Translations under genes and position numbers: made by a program
Notes under the pieces: generated by a model
Database searches by the model: none
The model's input: only the letters and a program-made list of their open reading frames with translations
What the model was told of the DNA's origin: nothing
Shown: positions 1 through 6,863 of the stretch, one piece after another
Layout: each line of letters starts with the position of its first letter
How positions within the stretch are numbered: position 1 is the stretch's first letter
Origin: Truepera sp.
GTDB lineage: Bacteria > Deinococcota > Deinococci > Deinococcales > Trueperaceae
Assembly (NCBI GenBank): GCA_032027045.1
Contig: JAVSMU010000001.1
Span: 1,306,646 to 1,370,645, forward strand
Length of the DNA: 64,000 bases
Direction: 5' to 3'

Positions 1-1
1 T

Positions 2-334
2 CTCGCCCTCGCCGGTGCCAGGCGCGGGCTGGAGGACCTCGTGCTGGGCGAAGCCGCCCGCGACGTGGAGCCGCCCGGCGCAGGTGAGGGCGATCCGGCA
101 TCGGCGCGATCTGAGGCCCTGCCGGCAGGGAACAGCGCTCAGGCCGGCAACCGTCGGCTGACCGACCGGTACGCGGCTTTGGACCTTCTCACAGGAATGC
201 AAGTCGTAGTAGCCACGGCCGCAGGCGAGGTGGCTGGGGTGGCCCACGGCGTCGACGCTTCGGGCTCGCTTCTGGTCTTGGGCCCCACCGGGGTGCAACG
301 GATCATTAGCGGAAGTGTGGTTTCTTGGGGCTGA
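2..334 (+). CDS. birA: Biotin-[acetyl-CoA-carboxylase] ligase, C-terminal end (5' cut by window)
   Basis: The reading frame is already open at the window edge and runs about 110 codons to a stop. The last 50 residues read like the C-terminal SH3-like domain of biotin protein ligases: a GMQVVV strand, GEVAGVAHGVD, a GSLLVLGPTG turn and a final GSVVSW. In the family this domain follows the catalytic domain that makes biotinyl-AMP and biotinylates the carboxylase carrier protein in the cytoplasm. The catalytic part lies outside the window, so function rests on the tail alone. A low-complexity Ala/Gly/Pro linker precedes the recognisable domain. Confidence 0.7.
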   Translation, partial: LALAGARRGLEDLVLGEAARDVEPPGAGEGDPASARSEALPAGNSAQAGNRRLTDRYAALDLLTGMQVVVATAAGEVAGVAHGVDASGSLLVLGPTGVQRIISGSVVSWG

Positions 335-722
335 CGTCGTCGTCGGCGCACCGGGTCCGCCCGCGGGATCAGCCTGACTACACGCGGGTCTGCCCCTCGC
401 TGGCTCCACTGTGCCGGCTCCGCTAGCTTCGGCGGGAGACCCGGTTGCGGGCGCGCCGGCGAGCCTCGTTCGTCAGCGTTACGCCGCAGCCGCTGCGGGC
501 CGAAGTGTAATGTGCCGGTACTATTCGGCACACCGGAGCAACAGCGACATGCTAGCGCGCAGTACCCTCTCCGCTAATACTCCTTCTCAGCAAGAACTGC
601 ATTGGTTCGCACTCCGAGTGCGGGCCGCCAACTCCAAGAATGTGCGCACTGCGGCTGACTCGCAATGGGAAGGCGCTAGTCTTACTTAGCGCGCAAGACG
701 CGCAGATGGAGGGAACAACGAC
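335..722. other. Intergenic stretch, no convincing gene
   Basis: Open frames here have no family resemblance and no good ribosome binding site. The only structure I see is a palindrome at 511-532 (listed separately). The promoter of the following small-protein run is expected here, but I cannot fix its -35/-10 boxes by eye. Confidence 0.5.
511..532. promoter_or_regulatory. Palindrome TGTGCCG-N8-CGGCACA
   Basis: Perfect 7-bp inverted repeat with an 8-bp AT-richer spacer, about 190 bp upstream of the DUF1328 gene and 180 bp after birA. It could be an operator for the stress-protein run or part of a birA terminator. No T-tract follows, which favours an operator, but this is inference. Confidence 0.3.
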
Positions 723-890
723 ATGCTACGCTGGGCAGTCATCTTTCTGATCATCGCGATCATCGCGGCGCTGTTCGGATTTGGCGGCATCGCCGCCAGC
801 GCAGCCGGCATCGCCAAAGTCCTCTTCTACATCTTCGCCATCATCTTCGTGATCTCCCTGATCGCTGGATTACTGAGGCCAAAGGCCTGA
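723..890 (+). CDS. DUF1328 family small membrane protein (YtjA-like)
   Basis: A 55-residue protein starting [10 protein letters not shown] and ending LLRPKA. It is almost wholly two hydrophobic helices around a [17 protein letters not shown] turn, the hallmark of the DUF1328/YtjA family. GGAGGG at 708-713 sits 9 bases before the ATG. The family is found in inner membranes and is commonly stress-induced, but its biochemical role is unknown. It heads a run of five small genes (CsbD, DUF883, YqjE-like, YqjK-like) on the same strand, which suggests a shared envelope or osmotic stress function. Confidence 0.85.
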   Translation: MLRWAVIFLIIAIIAALFGFGGIAASAAGIAKVLFYIFAIIFVISLIAGLLRPKA

Positions 891-945
891 ACGGACCGCC
901 GCAAGCAGCCGGTCCGTGCGCCACCGACCTCGGAAGGAGCTACGG

Positions 946-1143
946 ATGAACCGAGACCAAGTTGCGGGAAGATGGAAGCAGCTCAAGGGAACAGTACGTC
1001 AGCGTTGGGGCAAGCTCACCGACGACGACCTGGACAAGGCCGAAGGCAACCTGGAGCGGCTGGAAGGCCGCATTCAGGAGCGCTACGGCATTACCAAGGA
1101 ACAGGCAAAGCGCCAGGTCGACGATTGGCTCGACAAGCTCTAG
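946..1143 (+). CDS. CsbD family stress protein
   Basis: A 65-residue hydrophilic, highly charged protein. MNRDQVAGRWKQLKG followed by a W-G-K-L-T-DDDL motif and a GRIQERYG segment are characteristic of CsbD proteins (general-stress proteins, sigma-B controlled in Bacillus). The start at 946 is preferred over an in-frame ATG at 916 because GGAAGGAG lies just upstream and the family starts at this Met. No catalytic residues are known for the family. It lies between the DUF1328 and DUF883 genes in the same direction. Confidence 0.88.
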   Translation: MNRDQVAGRWKQLKGTVRQRWGKLTDDDLDKAEGNLERLEGRIQERYGITKEQAKRQVDDWLDKL

Positions 1144-1199
1144 CCGCCAGGCAGGCGAACGTGCTCGTCGCTGGTGGCTGAACCCAAGGAGGTAAGAAC

Positions 1200-1514
1200 A
1201 TGGCCGAGCGTGATGTTGCCAAGGAACTCGATGAACTCAAGAAAGCCTTGAAGGACCTGCAGAAGGACGTGCAAGACGTCGCCAAGAGCGGGGGTAGGCT
1301 CGCCGGTGACGAGGTCGATGCGCTCCGGAGCAAGCTTGAGAAGGAAGCCGAACGACTGATATCGAAGCTTCAGGGCGTGGCTAGCGGCGCGGTGGAGTCG
1401 GGGGAGAAAGTGCTCCATGGCGTCGAGAGCAAGATCGAGGAGCGCCCGGTAGCTTCCGTTCTCACGGTGTTCGGGGTCGGATTAGCGGTCGGCTGGTTAT
1501 TGGGCCGAAAATAG
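1200..1514 (+). CDS. DUF883 (ElaB/YqjD) family protein
   Basis: 104 residues: a long charged amphipathic coiled-coil region (about residues 3-75, rich in Lys/Glu/Asp heptads) followed by one C-terminal membrane helix ending GVGLAVGWLLGRK. That GWLLGRK tail is the signature of the YqjD/ElaB/YgaM group. In E. coli these are membrane-anchored, stationary-phase proteins reported to bind ribosomes. AAGGAGG precedes the start. With the next two genes it reproduces the E. coli yqjD-yqjE-yqjK order. Confidence 0.85.
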   Translation: MAERDVAKELDELKKALKDLQKDVQDVAKSGGRLAGDEVDALRSKLEKEAERLISKLQGVASGAVESGEKVLHGVESKIEERPVASVLTVFGVGLAVGWLLGRK

Positions 1515-1528
1515 GACTGCGGTAGCCG

Positions 1529-1813
1529 ATGCTTGAACGGTTCACCGACTACGCCATCGCTTTCTTGGGGCTGCTCGAAGCCGAAGGGCGCGCGGCCCGC
1601 AAGGGTCTCGTGGCCGCGGCCACGAAGCTCGCCCTTAGCGCGGGCGGCGCCCTCCTGCTCACACTGGCGTTCGCCCTCTTCGGCTGGGCGCTGTACCTGG
1701 CTCTTGCGCCGGTCTGGGGGCAGGCGTGGGCCACCGTGGCGTGCGGCGCACTGCTTCTCATTCTGGGAGGAGGTCTGCTGTGGTTCGCGAACAGGAAGAG
1801 CTCTCGGAAGTAG
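1529..1813 (+). CDS. YqjE-like / phage holin-type membrane protein
   Basis: 94 residues with a short amphipathic N-terminus (MLERFTDYAIAFLGLLEAEG) and two adjacent membrane helices (about residues 36-60 and 65-88) ending in a basic tail. Size and topology fit the YqjE / putative actinobacterial holin-X families. It follows the DUF883 gene by 14 bp, as yqjE follows yqjD, so the assignment rests on both topology and neighbourhood. Its 3' end overlaps the next gene by 34 bp, which suggests translational coupling. Function is unknown. Confidence 0.7.
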   Translation: MLERFTDYAIAFLGLLEAEGRAARKGLVAAATKLALSAGGALLLTLAFALFGWALYLALAPVWGQAWATVACGALLLILGGGLLWFANRKSSRK

Positions 1814-2058
1814 ATCGTGCGAAGGCGCGATTGCGTGCGGCGGCCGCGCCGGCGACCGGGACCGTTGCGGCCCTGAGGGCGACGTCGGGGCTTCTCCGAC
1901 TGCTACGCCCCACGACTCGCTCACGCGCTGGGGCCCAAGCAGGCGAACCTGCCGCCACTGAACGCGGTTCGTTGCGTCCGTTGGTCATACTGGCCGGTGC
2001 CGCCGTGGCCGCCTTGGCGGCCGGCGTACTTCTGCGCCGTTCGGGCACGAGCCGCTGA
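1780..2058 (+). CDS. Small YqjK-like membrane protein
   Basis: I place the start at the GTG at 1780 because GGGAGGAGG (1765-1773) is correctly spaced there, inside the upstream gene. The 92-residue product has a charged N-terminus (REQEELSEVDRAKARL), a basic middle and one C-terminal helix around residues 65-85 ending LLRRSGTSR. Position and size match the third gene of the yqjD-yqjE-yqjK order, but sequence similarity to YqjK is weak by eye. An in-frame extension to 1726 exists but lacks a ribosome binding site. Confidence 0.6.
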   Translation: MVREQEELSEVDRAKARLRAAAAPATGTVAALRATSGLLRLLRPTTRSRAGAQAGEPAATERGSLRPLVILAGAAVAALAAGVLLRRSGTSR

Positions 2059-2127
2059 CCTAGGCGGGGGAGAGGCCTTGTAAGTGGGGGAGATGCCTCT
2101 GAACGGCAGTTCGGGCTCGGACCCGGT

Positions 2128-3162
2128 TCACCAATCTTCGATGTCGTCGCTGATCGCTTCGGTGTCTATCTTCGCGTATATGCGCGTGGTTTGGATGTCT
2201 GCATGGCGCAAGTGCGCCGCCACGCGCCCAAGGTCATTCGTCTGTTGGTAATATCTTGTGCCGGCACTATGTCTCAATCCATGAACGGCTGCGCCTTGGT
2301 ACTTCACGCCGGCTCGCGCGCATAGCCTCCGGAAGCGCCTCCGGGCATGATCCGCAGCCCAAGGAAGTACGCGGTCGTGGGCACGTTGCCGATTGGGCGT
2401 CTCCGGGCTGTTCGCGAGCACCGCCAGCGCCTCGGCGAGGCGCCGCGTGACGCTGACGTCTGCGGCCTTTCCGCCCTTGCCGGACCGTACGCGCAGCGTG
2501 CCACGCTCCAGCTCGAGATCGGTCCACCGCAGGTCGCTCATCTCGCCGATACGCAGGCCGGCGTGCGCGCCCAAGAGGACCATGACGCGTTCGGCGGGTT
2601 CGGCCAGCTCTAGCAGGGCTTCGACCTCGGAGTCCCGGTAGGGTCGGCGTTTCTCCCAAGCAGGCGTCGGGTCCTTGCCCGCGCTGACGTCCTCGAATGG
2701 CCGCGCTTCGGTGGCCTGCGACCACCTGAGGGCCTTGTAGAGCGTCCGCGCGGCCGACAGCTTCACTTGTAACGTGGCCGGCGAGGGCACCTTGGCGCGC
2801 TTACCGCCTGGAGAGATGCCTGATTCTAGCCGCCTCAGGTACAAGACGCCCGCATCACGGCTCGGGCGCAACAGGTTTTCACCTTGCCACGCGGCCAGCA
2901 GGTCCAGTACGCCGCGCCTATAGGTGCGCAGCGTGTGTTGACTGACGCGCGCGCCCTTGGAGCCGTGCAGGAATAGGTACGCTTCGACGAGCGCCCACAG
3001 CTCGTCCGGATCCCGCTCGGCGGCGGCCTTGGATGCGCGGCGTTTGAGCTCGTCGGCCGGGAGCGTTGCCCAGCCTTCGGCCCGGGCCAACTGGTCGCCT
3101 GTGTAACGGTCGAGGGCGGTGCTGGGACCGGCGTCGCGGTCATCATCTGGGCTCATGCGCAC
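2128..3162 (-). CDS. Xer-type tyrosine recombinase / integrase
   Basis: 344 residues. An N-terminal SAM-like core-binding domain (about 48-150) precedes a C-terminal catalytic domain with the full tyrosine-recombinase set: R204 in AGLRIGE, K229 or K232 in the SGKGGK hairpin, H294-R297 in HGLRH, H320 in LRHADIQTT and nucleophile Y329. The length and two-domain layout match XerC/D/H/S-like enzymes with about 40 extra N-terminal residues, without the arm-binding domain of lambda-type integrases. Start is GTG 3162 or ATG 3156; neither has a clear Shine-Dalgarno. A symmetric 28-bp dif-like sequence begins 10 bp upstream of the start. That pairing suggests a self-contained recombinase/site module for dimer resolution or element exchange; no phage genes are nearby. 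Confidence 0.85.
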   Translation of the reverse strand: MRMSPDDDRDAGPSTALDRYTGDQLARAEGWATLPADELKRRASKAAAERDPDELWALVEAYLFLHGSKGARVSQHTLRTYRRGVLDLLAAWQGENLLRPSRDAGVLYLRRLESGISPGGKRAKVPSPATLQVKLSAARTLYKALRWSQATEARPFEDVSAGKDPTPAWEKRRPYRDSEVEALLELAEPAERVMVLLGAHAGLRIGEMSDLRWTDLELERGTLRVRSGKGGKAADVSVTRRLAEALAVLANSPETPNRQRAHDRVLPWAADHARRRFRRLCARAGVKYQGAAVHGLRHSAGTRYYQQTNDLGRVAAHLRHADIQTTRIYAKIDTEAISDDIEDW

Positions 3163-3172
3163 ACCATTGCAT

Positions 3173-3200
3173 AAGTCTGATAAGGCTAGTTATCAGACTT
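3173..3200. other. dif-like recombination site (11-6-11 bp)
   Basis: Two perfect 11-bp inverted arms, AAGTCTGATAA and TTATCAGACTT, flank a 6-bp centre GGCTAG, 28 bp in all. This is the exact geometry of Xer dif sites, and the arms meet the centre as ATAA-N6-TTAT, as in E. coli dif. Full arm symmetry would suit one recombinase acting as a homotetramer. It lies 10 bp upstream of the recombinase start, like the gene/site pairing of the XerS and XerH systems. Alternatives are an operator for the recombinase gene or a weak terminator. Confidence 0.55.
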
Positions 3201-3251
3201 TTCACTCCTTCGGTGCCTCGAAGCGCTATGCGGCCGCCACCTTGCTCGCCA

Positions 3252-3682
3252 TCAACGCGCGCGGTTCGCCCACCAGGTCCGGAACTCAGCTGGCGCCATC
3301 ACCCTGAGGTCGCCTTTGTCGGCCAAGGCCAGCAAGTGCGCGTCGCGCGACACGAGAACCTCGACCCGCGCGTGAACGGCAAGGTCCACGAACGGTTGGT
3401 CGTGAGGGTCAGCCACACGCATCGTCTCGCCCAACTGTTCCGGTGCTACTTGGCCAGGCACGATCTCCGCGAACGGCAAGTAGTCGCTCAGCAGCTCAGC
3501 GATCTCCGCTTCATCGAGCTGGAACTTCGGGTAGGCAAGCACCCGCATGAGTTCCGCGACCGTTTAGCGCGAAACGACAGGAACCACTTCTCCGGTGCGC
3601 CAAGCGGCTCTCGACCAGCTGAAGCGGTCATTTGGAACACCAACGTCGATACCACGACGTTCGTGTCGATGACGACCCTGAC
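3252..3682 (-). pseudogene. Decayed PIN-domain toxin gene
   Basis: Read across two frames, the reverse strand gives a near-complete PIN-domain ribonuclease. It starts RVVIDTNVVVSTLVF (active-site Asp) at about 3679, continues in another frame as DRFSWSRAAWRTGEVVPVVSR, then a TAA, then TVAELMRVLAYPKFQLDEAE and onward to the stop at 3252. Three lesions are visible. The expected start codon is GTC (3682-3680), one base is missing near 3640, and there is an in-frame TAA near 3565. The remaining open part from 3548 encodes only the C-terminal half. The upstream AbrB-type antitoxin gene is intact, so this is an antitoxin left after toxin loss. Confidence 0.75.
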
Positions 3683-3688
3683 TCCTAC

Positions 3689-3925
3689 CTACTGGCCCCG
3701 CGCCCATGCCACGGCGTTGGCGATATCGTCTTCGCCTATGTCTATACTGGCTAGCTTGCGACGCACCTCGTCAGCCCGGCTCTGCACGAACGGTTCCAAT
3801 ACGATGGTCCCATCTTCGGAACGTACTGCGAAGTAGTCGACGCCCGGGAACCTATCCACGATCTCCTTTGGGAGTGTGATCTGGTTCTTAGAGGTGTTCT
3901 TGGCTACGATCACTGGCTGCCTCAT
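3689..3925 (-). CDS. AbrB/MazE-type antitoxin (SpoVT-AbrB fold)
   Basis: 78 residues from the ATG at 3925. VAKNTSKNQITLPKEIVDRF is the classic swapped-hairpin AbrB DNA-binding motif, followed by FAVRSEDGTIVLEP and an acidic/basic helical tail that would bind a toxin. A longer in-frame start at 4006 adds 27 residues with no family match. The gene directly precedes the dead PIN toxin relic in the same direction with no space for another gene, so the two formed one operon. The antitoxin may still repress its own promoter. Confidence 0.75.
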   Translation of the reverse strand: MRQPVIVAKNTSKNQITLPKEIVDRFPGVDYFAVRSEDGTIVLEPFVQSRADEVRRKLASIDIGEDDIANAVAWARGQ

Positions 3926-4288
3926 AGCTGATTGATGATCCCTCTTTCGCTGGACTCCGTAAAGACGAACTTCGGTACCCGAGTTCTGCTTCAGCGGCTG
4001 GGCCACAGAGGGGCGTTCATGGCCGCTCTTCCGTCAGGTTCCATACGCCGTTCACTACCTTCAAGGCGTCTTCTCTGCCCAAGATCACGTAGAGCACGCG
4101 AGCTCCCTCGACTCAACCGAGCGGTTCTTCATAGATCCAAACGGACGGATAACACCGGCTCACCGGAAAAATTCGCCGTTGTGGGAGAAGGCAGGACAAG
4201 GGATCAGTTGGTATAAGCGCAAGACCGGTCACCTAAACGATTCTCGCAACGACCTCGGACCGAGCTGGCTGAGGCATTTGACCCCGCT
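3926..4288. other. Intergenic stretch, no gene seen
   Basis: About 360 bp between the antitoxin start and the TTACTCA repeats. Short open frames on both strands have no recognisable content or ribosome binding sites. It should hold the promoter of the antitoxin on the reverse strand. I see no repeats. Confidence 0.4.
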
Positions 4289-4328
4289 TTACTCAGTGTA
4301 TTGAGTAAAATTACTCAACGCAATGAGT
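4289..4328. promoter_or_regulatory. Tandem operator-like palindromes TTACTCA-N6-TGAGT(AA)
   Basis: Two copies of an inverted repeat start 22 bp apart. The first is TTACTCA-GTGTAT-TGAGTAA (4289-4308), the second TTACTCA-ACGCAA-TGAGT (4311-4328). Spacing of two helical turns suits cooperative repressor binding. The ATG of the ATPase relic (4323) lies in the right arm of the second copy, so binding would block initiation. This AT-rich island contrasts with its GC-rich surroundings. Confidence 0.5.
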
Positions 4329-4525
4329 GTTCCGAATGCCATCTACCAGCGCCCCCACGTCGCCGTTCTCACTCGACGGCTAGCGGAGCCGCGTCGCTTC
4401 ATACAGGCCGTTACCGGACCCCGGCAGGTAGGCAGACCACCTTGGTTAACCAGGCGACGAAGTCGCTCGACGTCCCTGTGCGGTTCGTCAGCGCCGACGA
4501 ACCAACCCTGAAAGGAGCCGGTCAT
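4323..4525 (+). pseudogene. AAA-type ATPase (DUF4143 family) relic, frameshifted in Walker A
   Basis: The first frame from ATG 4323 gives VAVLTRRLAEPRRFIQAVTG then PRQVG, the start of the P-loop of the DUF4143-associated ATPase family (usual P-loop GPRQVGKTT). Near 4430 the frame shifts: the continuation TTLVNQATKSLDVPVRFV then SADEPTLKGAG is in another frame. One base is therefore missing inside Walker A. After about 4525 no family sequence continues, although intact members have roughly 380-450 residues. The gene is both frameshifted and truncated. The TTACTCA repeats are the remains of its control region. Confidence 0.7.
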
Positions 4526-4657
4526 GCTGCTTCTCCCCTGCGGGTGTCGCCCCCGCTCTTGATGGCGAGAGGCTTCTGGCGCGTTGACAGTTGGTAAGCT
4601 TGTGCACCTCGTACACGGTTAGCGCCCGGTGGCCATGGGCGTATATGGGGAGGATGC

Positions 4658-5458
4658 GTGCCGCTATCAGAGGAACATCTGGCCGAGTTGAAGGACGCGA
4701 AGCGGCGCCTGGAGGACGTTCCGTTCGTCATCTCACTCTCGAATGCCGTCGGGCGACCCATTGAGTTCGCATATGACAAGTTGCCGAAAGCCGCGAGGGA
4801 GCGGATAGGTACGCTCATTGGTAAAGCGCTAGAGAAGGCGGTCGGGTTTGCCTTCACTGGGATGAAGAACGGTGCAGCCCGAGCCCGCAACCAGAGATAT
4901 AAGGGCGCAGTGGCGCTCTCTGGGGCGGCTGGTGGTCTATTCGGCTTGTCGGGTGTTGCGGTGGAGCTGCCTGCTTCGACCCTGACGATGATGCGTTCCA
5001 TCGGCGAGGTTGCACGCGAGAACGGCGAAGACATCACACTCATCGCCACACGCCTCGAGTGCTTGGCGGTCTTCTCGATGGGCGGGCGGTCGGCGGATGA
5101 TGACGCTGCTGACTCGGCGTACTTCGCGACCCGGGCCTGGCAGGCGCAAGTCATCAACAGCGCGGCTAAGTACGCGGAGAACGCCGCTCGCACTGGCGGT
5201 GCAAAAGCAACGGAGGAAGCCATTCCGGTGCTGGTCAAGATGATCCAGCGCATCACGACGCGCTTCGGGGTGAGGCTTACTCAAGCGCAGACCGCCAAGA
5301 TCGTGCCCGTTCTGGGGGCGTTCACTGGCGCCGGCATCAACACTTTGTTCCTCGACTACTATCAGAGCGTTGCGAAAGGACACTTCACGGTGCGGCGCCT
5401 GCAGCGCATTTACGGCGCTGAGATCGTCGAGGCGGCCTACATGGCAACGAAGACTTGA
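4658..5458 (+). CDS. EcsC family protein
   Basis: 266 residues from a GTG with GGGGAGGA just upstream. It has an amphipathic N-terminus, then a Gly/Ala-rich core around residues 85-105 (AVALSGAAGGLFGLSG), ELPASTLTMMRSIGEVAREN, and FSMGGRSADDDAADSAYFATR. This is the pattern of EcsC proteins named after the third gene of the Bacillus ecs locus. The C-terminal half carries a second glycine-rich hydrophobic segment (VPVLGAFTGAGINTLFLDYY). Members are thought to associate with membranes; the biochemical role is unknown. No ecsAB transporter genes adjoin it, so it acts alone here. Confidence 0.85.
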   Translation: MPLSEEHLAELKDAKRRLEDVPFVISLSNAVGRPIEFAYDKLPKAARERIGTLIGKALEKAVGFAFTGMKNGAARARNQRYKGAVALSGAAGGLFGLSGVAVELPASTLTMMRSIGEVARENGEDITLIATRLECLAVFSMGGRSADDDAADSAYFATRAWQAQVINSAAKYAENAARTGGAKATEEAIPVLVKMIQRITTRFGVRLTQAQTAKIVPVLGAFTGAGINTLFLDYYQSVAKGHFTVRRLQRIYGAEIVEAAYMATKT

Positions 5459-5618
5459 AAAAGTGCCCGAGCGCCTGCCGGCCCCGGGGGTTGGCCTCCG
5501 GGACGAAGGCCGCCTAGAGATGTAATCCCATGATCACCGGCCGCGTTGCAACCGGCCCGACTCACGAGGCCAGCTTGCACGATCGTTCCGCCATCCTTGC
5601 TGCTGTTCATCTGCGAGC

Positions 5619-5741
5619 ATGATCCGCATCGGCAAGTTGTTCACGATTCAGCAAGACTCGATCATCGGCGAGGTGGGGCGCGTCAAGGACGTGAAGCTTT
5701 CGGAGGTACTCGCCATACTCCGCCGATTCTTCAGCCTATAG
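5619..5741 (+). pseudogene. Possible PemK/MazF-type toxin C-terminal remnant
   Basis: A 40-residue frame, MIRIGKLFTIQQDS then IIGEVGRVKDVKLSEVLAIL and RRFFSL, resembles the end of MazF/PemK endoribonucleases, where a central strand leads to a GRL/GRV turn and a final helix ending near F/L. No N-terminal part is visible upstream in any frame and there is no ribosome binding site, so if the match is real this is a fragment. It could also be a chance frame. The rest of the 5459-5857 gap shows nothing else. Confidence 0.3.
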
Positions 5742-5857
5742 AGCGAGACTAGCCTTATCCATCAGGGGAGGAACGTCTAATAGCTCGACCATTTCATTCA
5801 CCTCTGATTGGTGCAAGAGTCTGGCGAAGGACGCGAGCCCCGTCTAGAATCGCCACC

Positions 5858-6217
5858 ATGACCGACTCCGACATGCTCGAACTCGAACGGCGCTTCTGGT
5901 TCGGCGACGCCGACTTCTACCGCCAGCTTCTTACCGCCGACTGCCGCATGGCCCTGCCGGGAATGGGCCTGGTCGATAGGAAAGCGGCCATCGACGGCAT
6001 CGCCGCCGGCCCACGCTGGGACGAGGTGGAGTTCGCTGAACCAGATGTACGGCGCCTCGGTGACGACGGCGTCGTCGTCTCGTACCGTGCACGCGCGCGC
6101 CGAGGCGCGGCGCAATACGAGGCTGTCGTCGCTAGCGTCTACGCGAACGAAGACGGGCACTGGAAGCTGGCGTACCACCAACAAACGGCACGATTCCAGA
6201 CGCAAGGTGAGGCATGA
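5858..6217 (+). CDS. NTF2-like (SnoaL/DUF4440) protein
   Basis: 119 residues with the NTF2-like cone layout. An N-terminal helix carries LERRFWFGDADFYRQLLTAD, followed by a CRMALPGMGLVDRKAAIDGI segment, two strands (VVVSYRARARR, YEAVVASVYAN) and the closing WKLAYHQQT strand. Such domains act as small-molecule enzymes or protein scaffolds, and the ligand cannot be inferred. The stop codon overlaps the ATG of the reductase relic at 6214 (ATGA), so the two were one translationally coupled operon before the second gene was deleted internally. Confidence 0.75.
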   Translation: MTDSDMLELERRFWFGDADFYRQLLTADCRMALPGMGLVDRKAAIDGIAAGPRWDEVEFAEPDVRRLGDDGVVVSYRARARRGAAQYEAVVASVYANEDGHWKLAYHQQTARFQTQGEA

Positions 6218-6429
6218 GAAGATTCATCGTCCAGGAGTTCCTCACCCTTGGCGGCGTGATGCAGGCGCCCGGCATCCTCGACGTAACCGAGTACGTGGTC
6301 AGCACGACCATGGAAGACGATGAGGTCGCTGGGTCCGGCTGGCAGAACTCGAAGCTGCTAAAGAGCATCGAAGGCGTCAAGGACCTCAAGAAGGAAAGCG
6401 GGGCCGAGCCGAAGCATCCAACTTCTTGA
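6214..6429 (+). pseudogene. Dihydrofolate reductase/RibD-type reductase relic with internal deletion
   Basis: The first 20 residues, MRRFIVQEFLTLGGVMQAPG, match the start of the RibD C-terminal / YwjB-type dihydrofolate-reductase family. The sequence then jumps directly to YVVSTTMEDDEVAGSGWQNS and LLKSIEGVKDLKKESGAE, normally found about 60 residues further on. The distal NADPH-binding part is absent and the reading frame ends with a short unrelated tail. A complete member is about 180-200 residues and this frame is 71. I infer one in-frame internal deletion plus 3' truncation. Confidence 0.7.
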
Positions 6430-6432
6430 CGC

Positions 6433-6684
6433 TCAATCGGAGGCGAAGTCCTCGCGCTCAGCCTCAGCCCGACGCCCGTCTAGGAGCTCACCGACGAGGT
6501 CGAGGCCGCTGAGGTCCGCCCGAACTCGCTGCAGAAGCTGCTCTCGCGACATGAGCACCAAACCGGCAGGAGTCTCGAACAGCGTGAGGACTGTACCGGC
6601 TACTAGTCCGGACCGCTCGCGCAACTCAGTCGGCAAGGCTACTCGACCTCGATCTTCCACCACGACTCGGTATGTACCATTCAT
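6433..6684 (-). CDS. Orphan AbrB-type antitoxin
   Basis: 83 residues from ATG 6684, which has GGGAGGGA about 8 bases upstream; an in-frame start at 6738 would add a non-family leader. TYRVVVEDRGRVALPTELRE is the SpoVT/AbrB motif, followed by VAGTVLTLFETPAGLVLMSR and an acidic tail. This is a MazE/VapB-like layout. The place where a cognate toxin gene would lie is taken by the truncated reductase gene on the opposite strand, whose stop is 3 bp away. The toxin gene was probably lost in the rearrangement that truncated that gene. Confidence 0.75.
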   Translation of the reverse strand: MNGTYRVVVEDRGRVALPTELRERSGLVAGTVLTLFETPAGLVLMSREQLLQRVRADLSGLDLVGELLDGRRAEAEREDFASD

Positions 6685-6863
6685 CCCAGGTCCCTCCCTG
6701 CACCAATGTGGCCACCCTCGTGCCTCGTCAGCAAGCAAGTCTCATCTAGCATCAGGGTCGGCTCCACGCAGAGCCCTCCCCTCCCTCGACCTTGCTGCTC
6801 ACGACGGAGCGCACGAAGCCGGCCGTCACACTTGATGAGTGTCTGTAGAGTCACCGATCACCC

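Noticed and set aside
411-689. Open frame of 92 codons upstream of the DUF1328 gene
   Set aside because: No family resemblance, no ribosome binding site, and composition like the shadow frames of GC-rich DNA.
3173-3200. Reading the 28-bp palindrome as a plain intrinsic terminator
   Set aside because: The stem is AT-rich, the T-run occurs only on the plus strand where no gene ends nearby, and the 11-6-11 geometry with ATAA/TTAT junctions fits a Xer site better. Kept as an alternative.
4526-4657. Continuation of the DUF4143-type ATPase gene before EcsC
   Set aside because: No family sequence can be followed in any frame after about 4525.
5546-5752. 68-codon frame in the EcsC downstream gap
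   Set aside because: No ribosome binding site or family match; a different frame at 5619-5741 looks marginally more protein-like.
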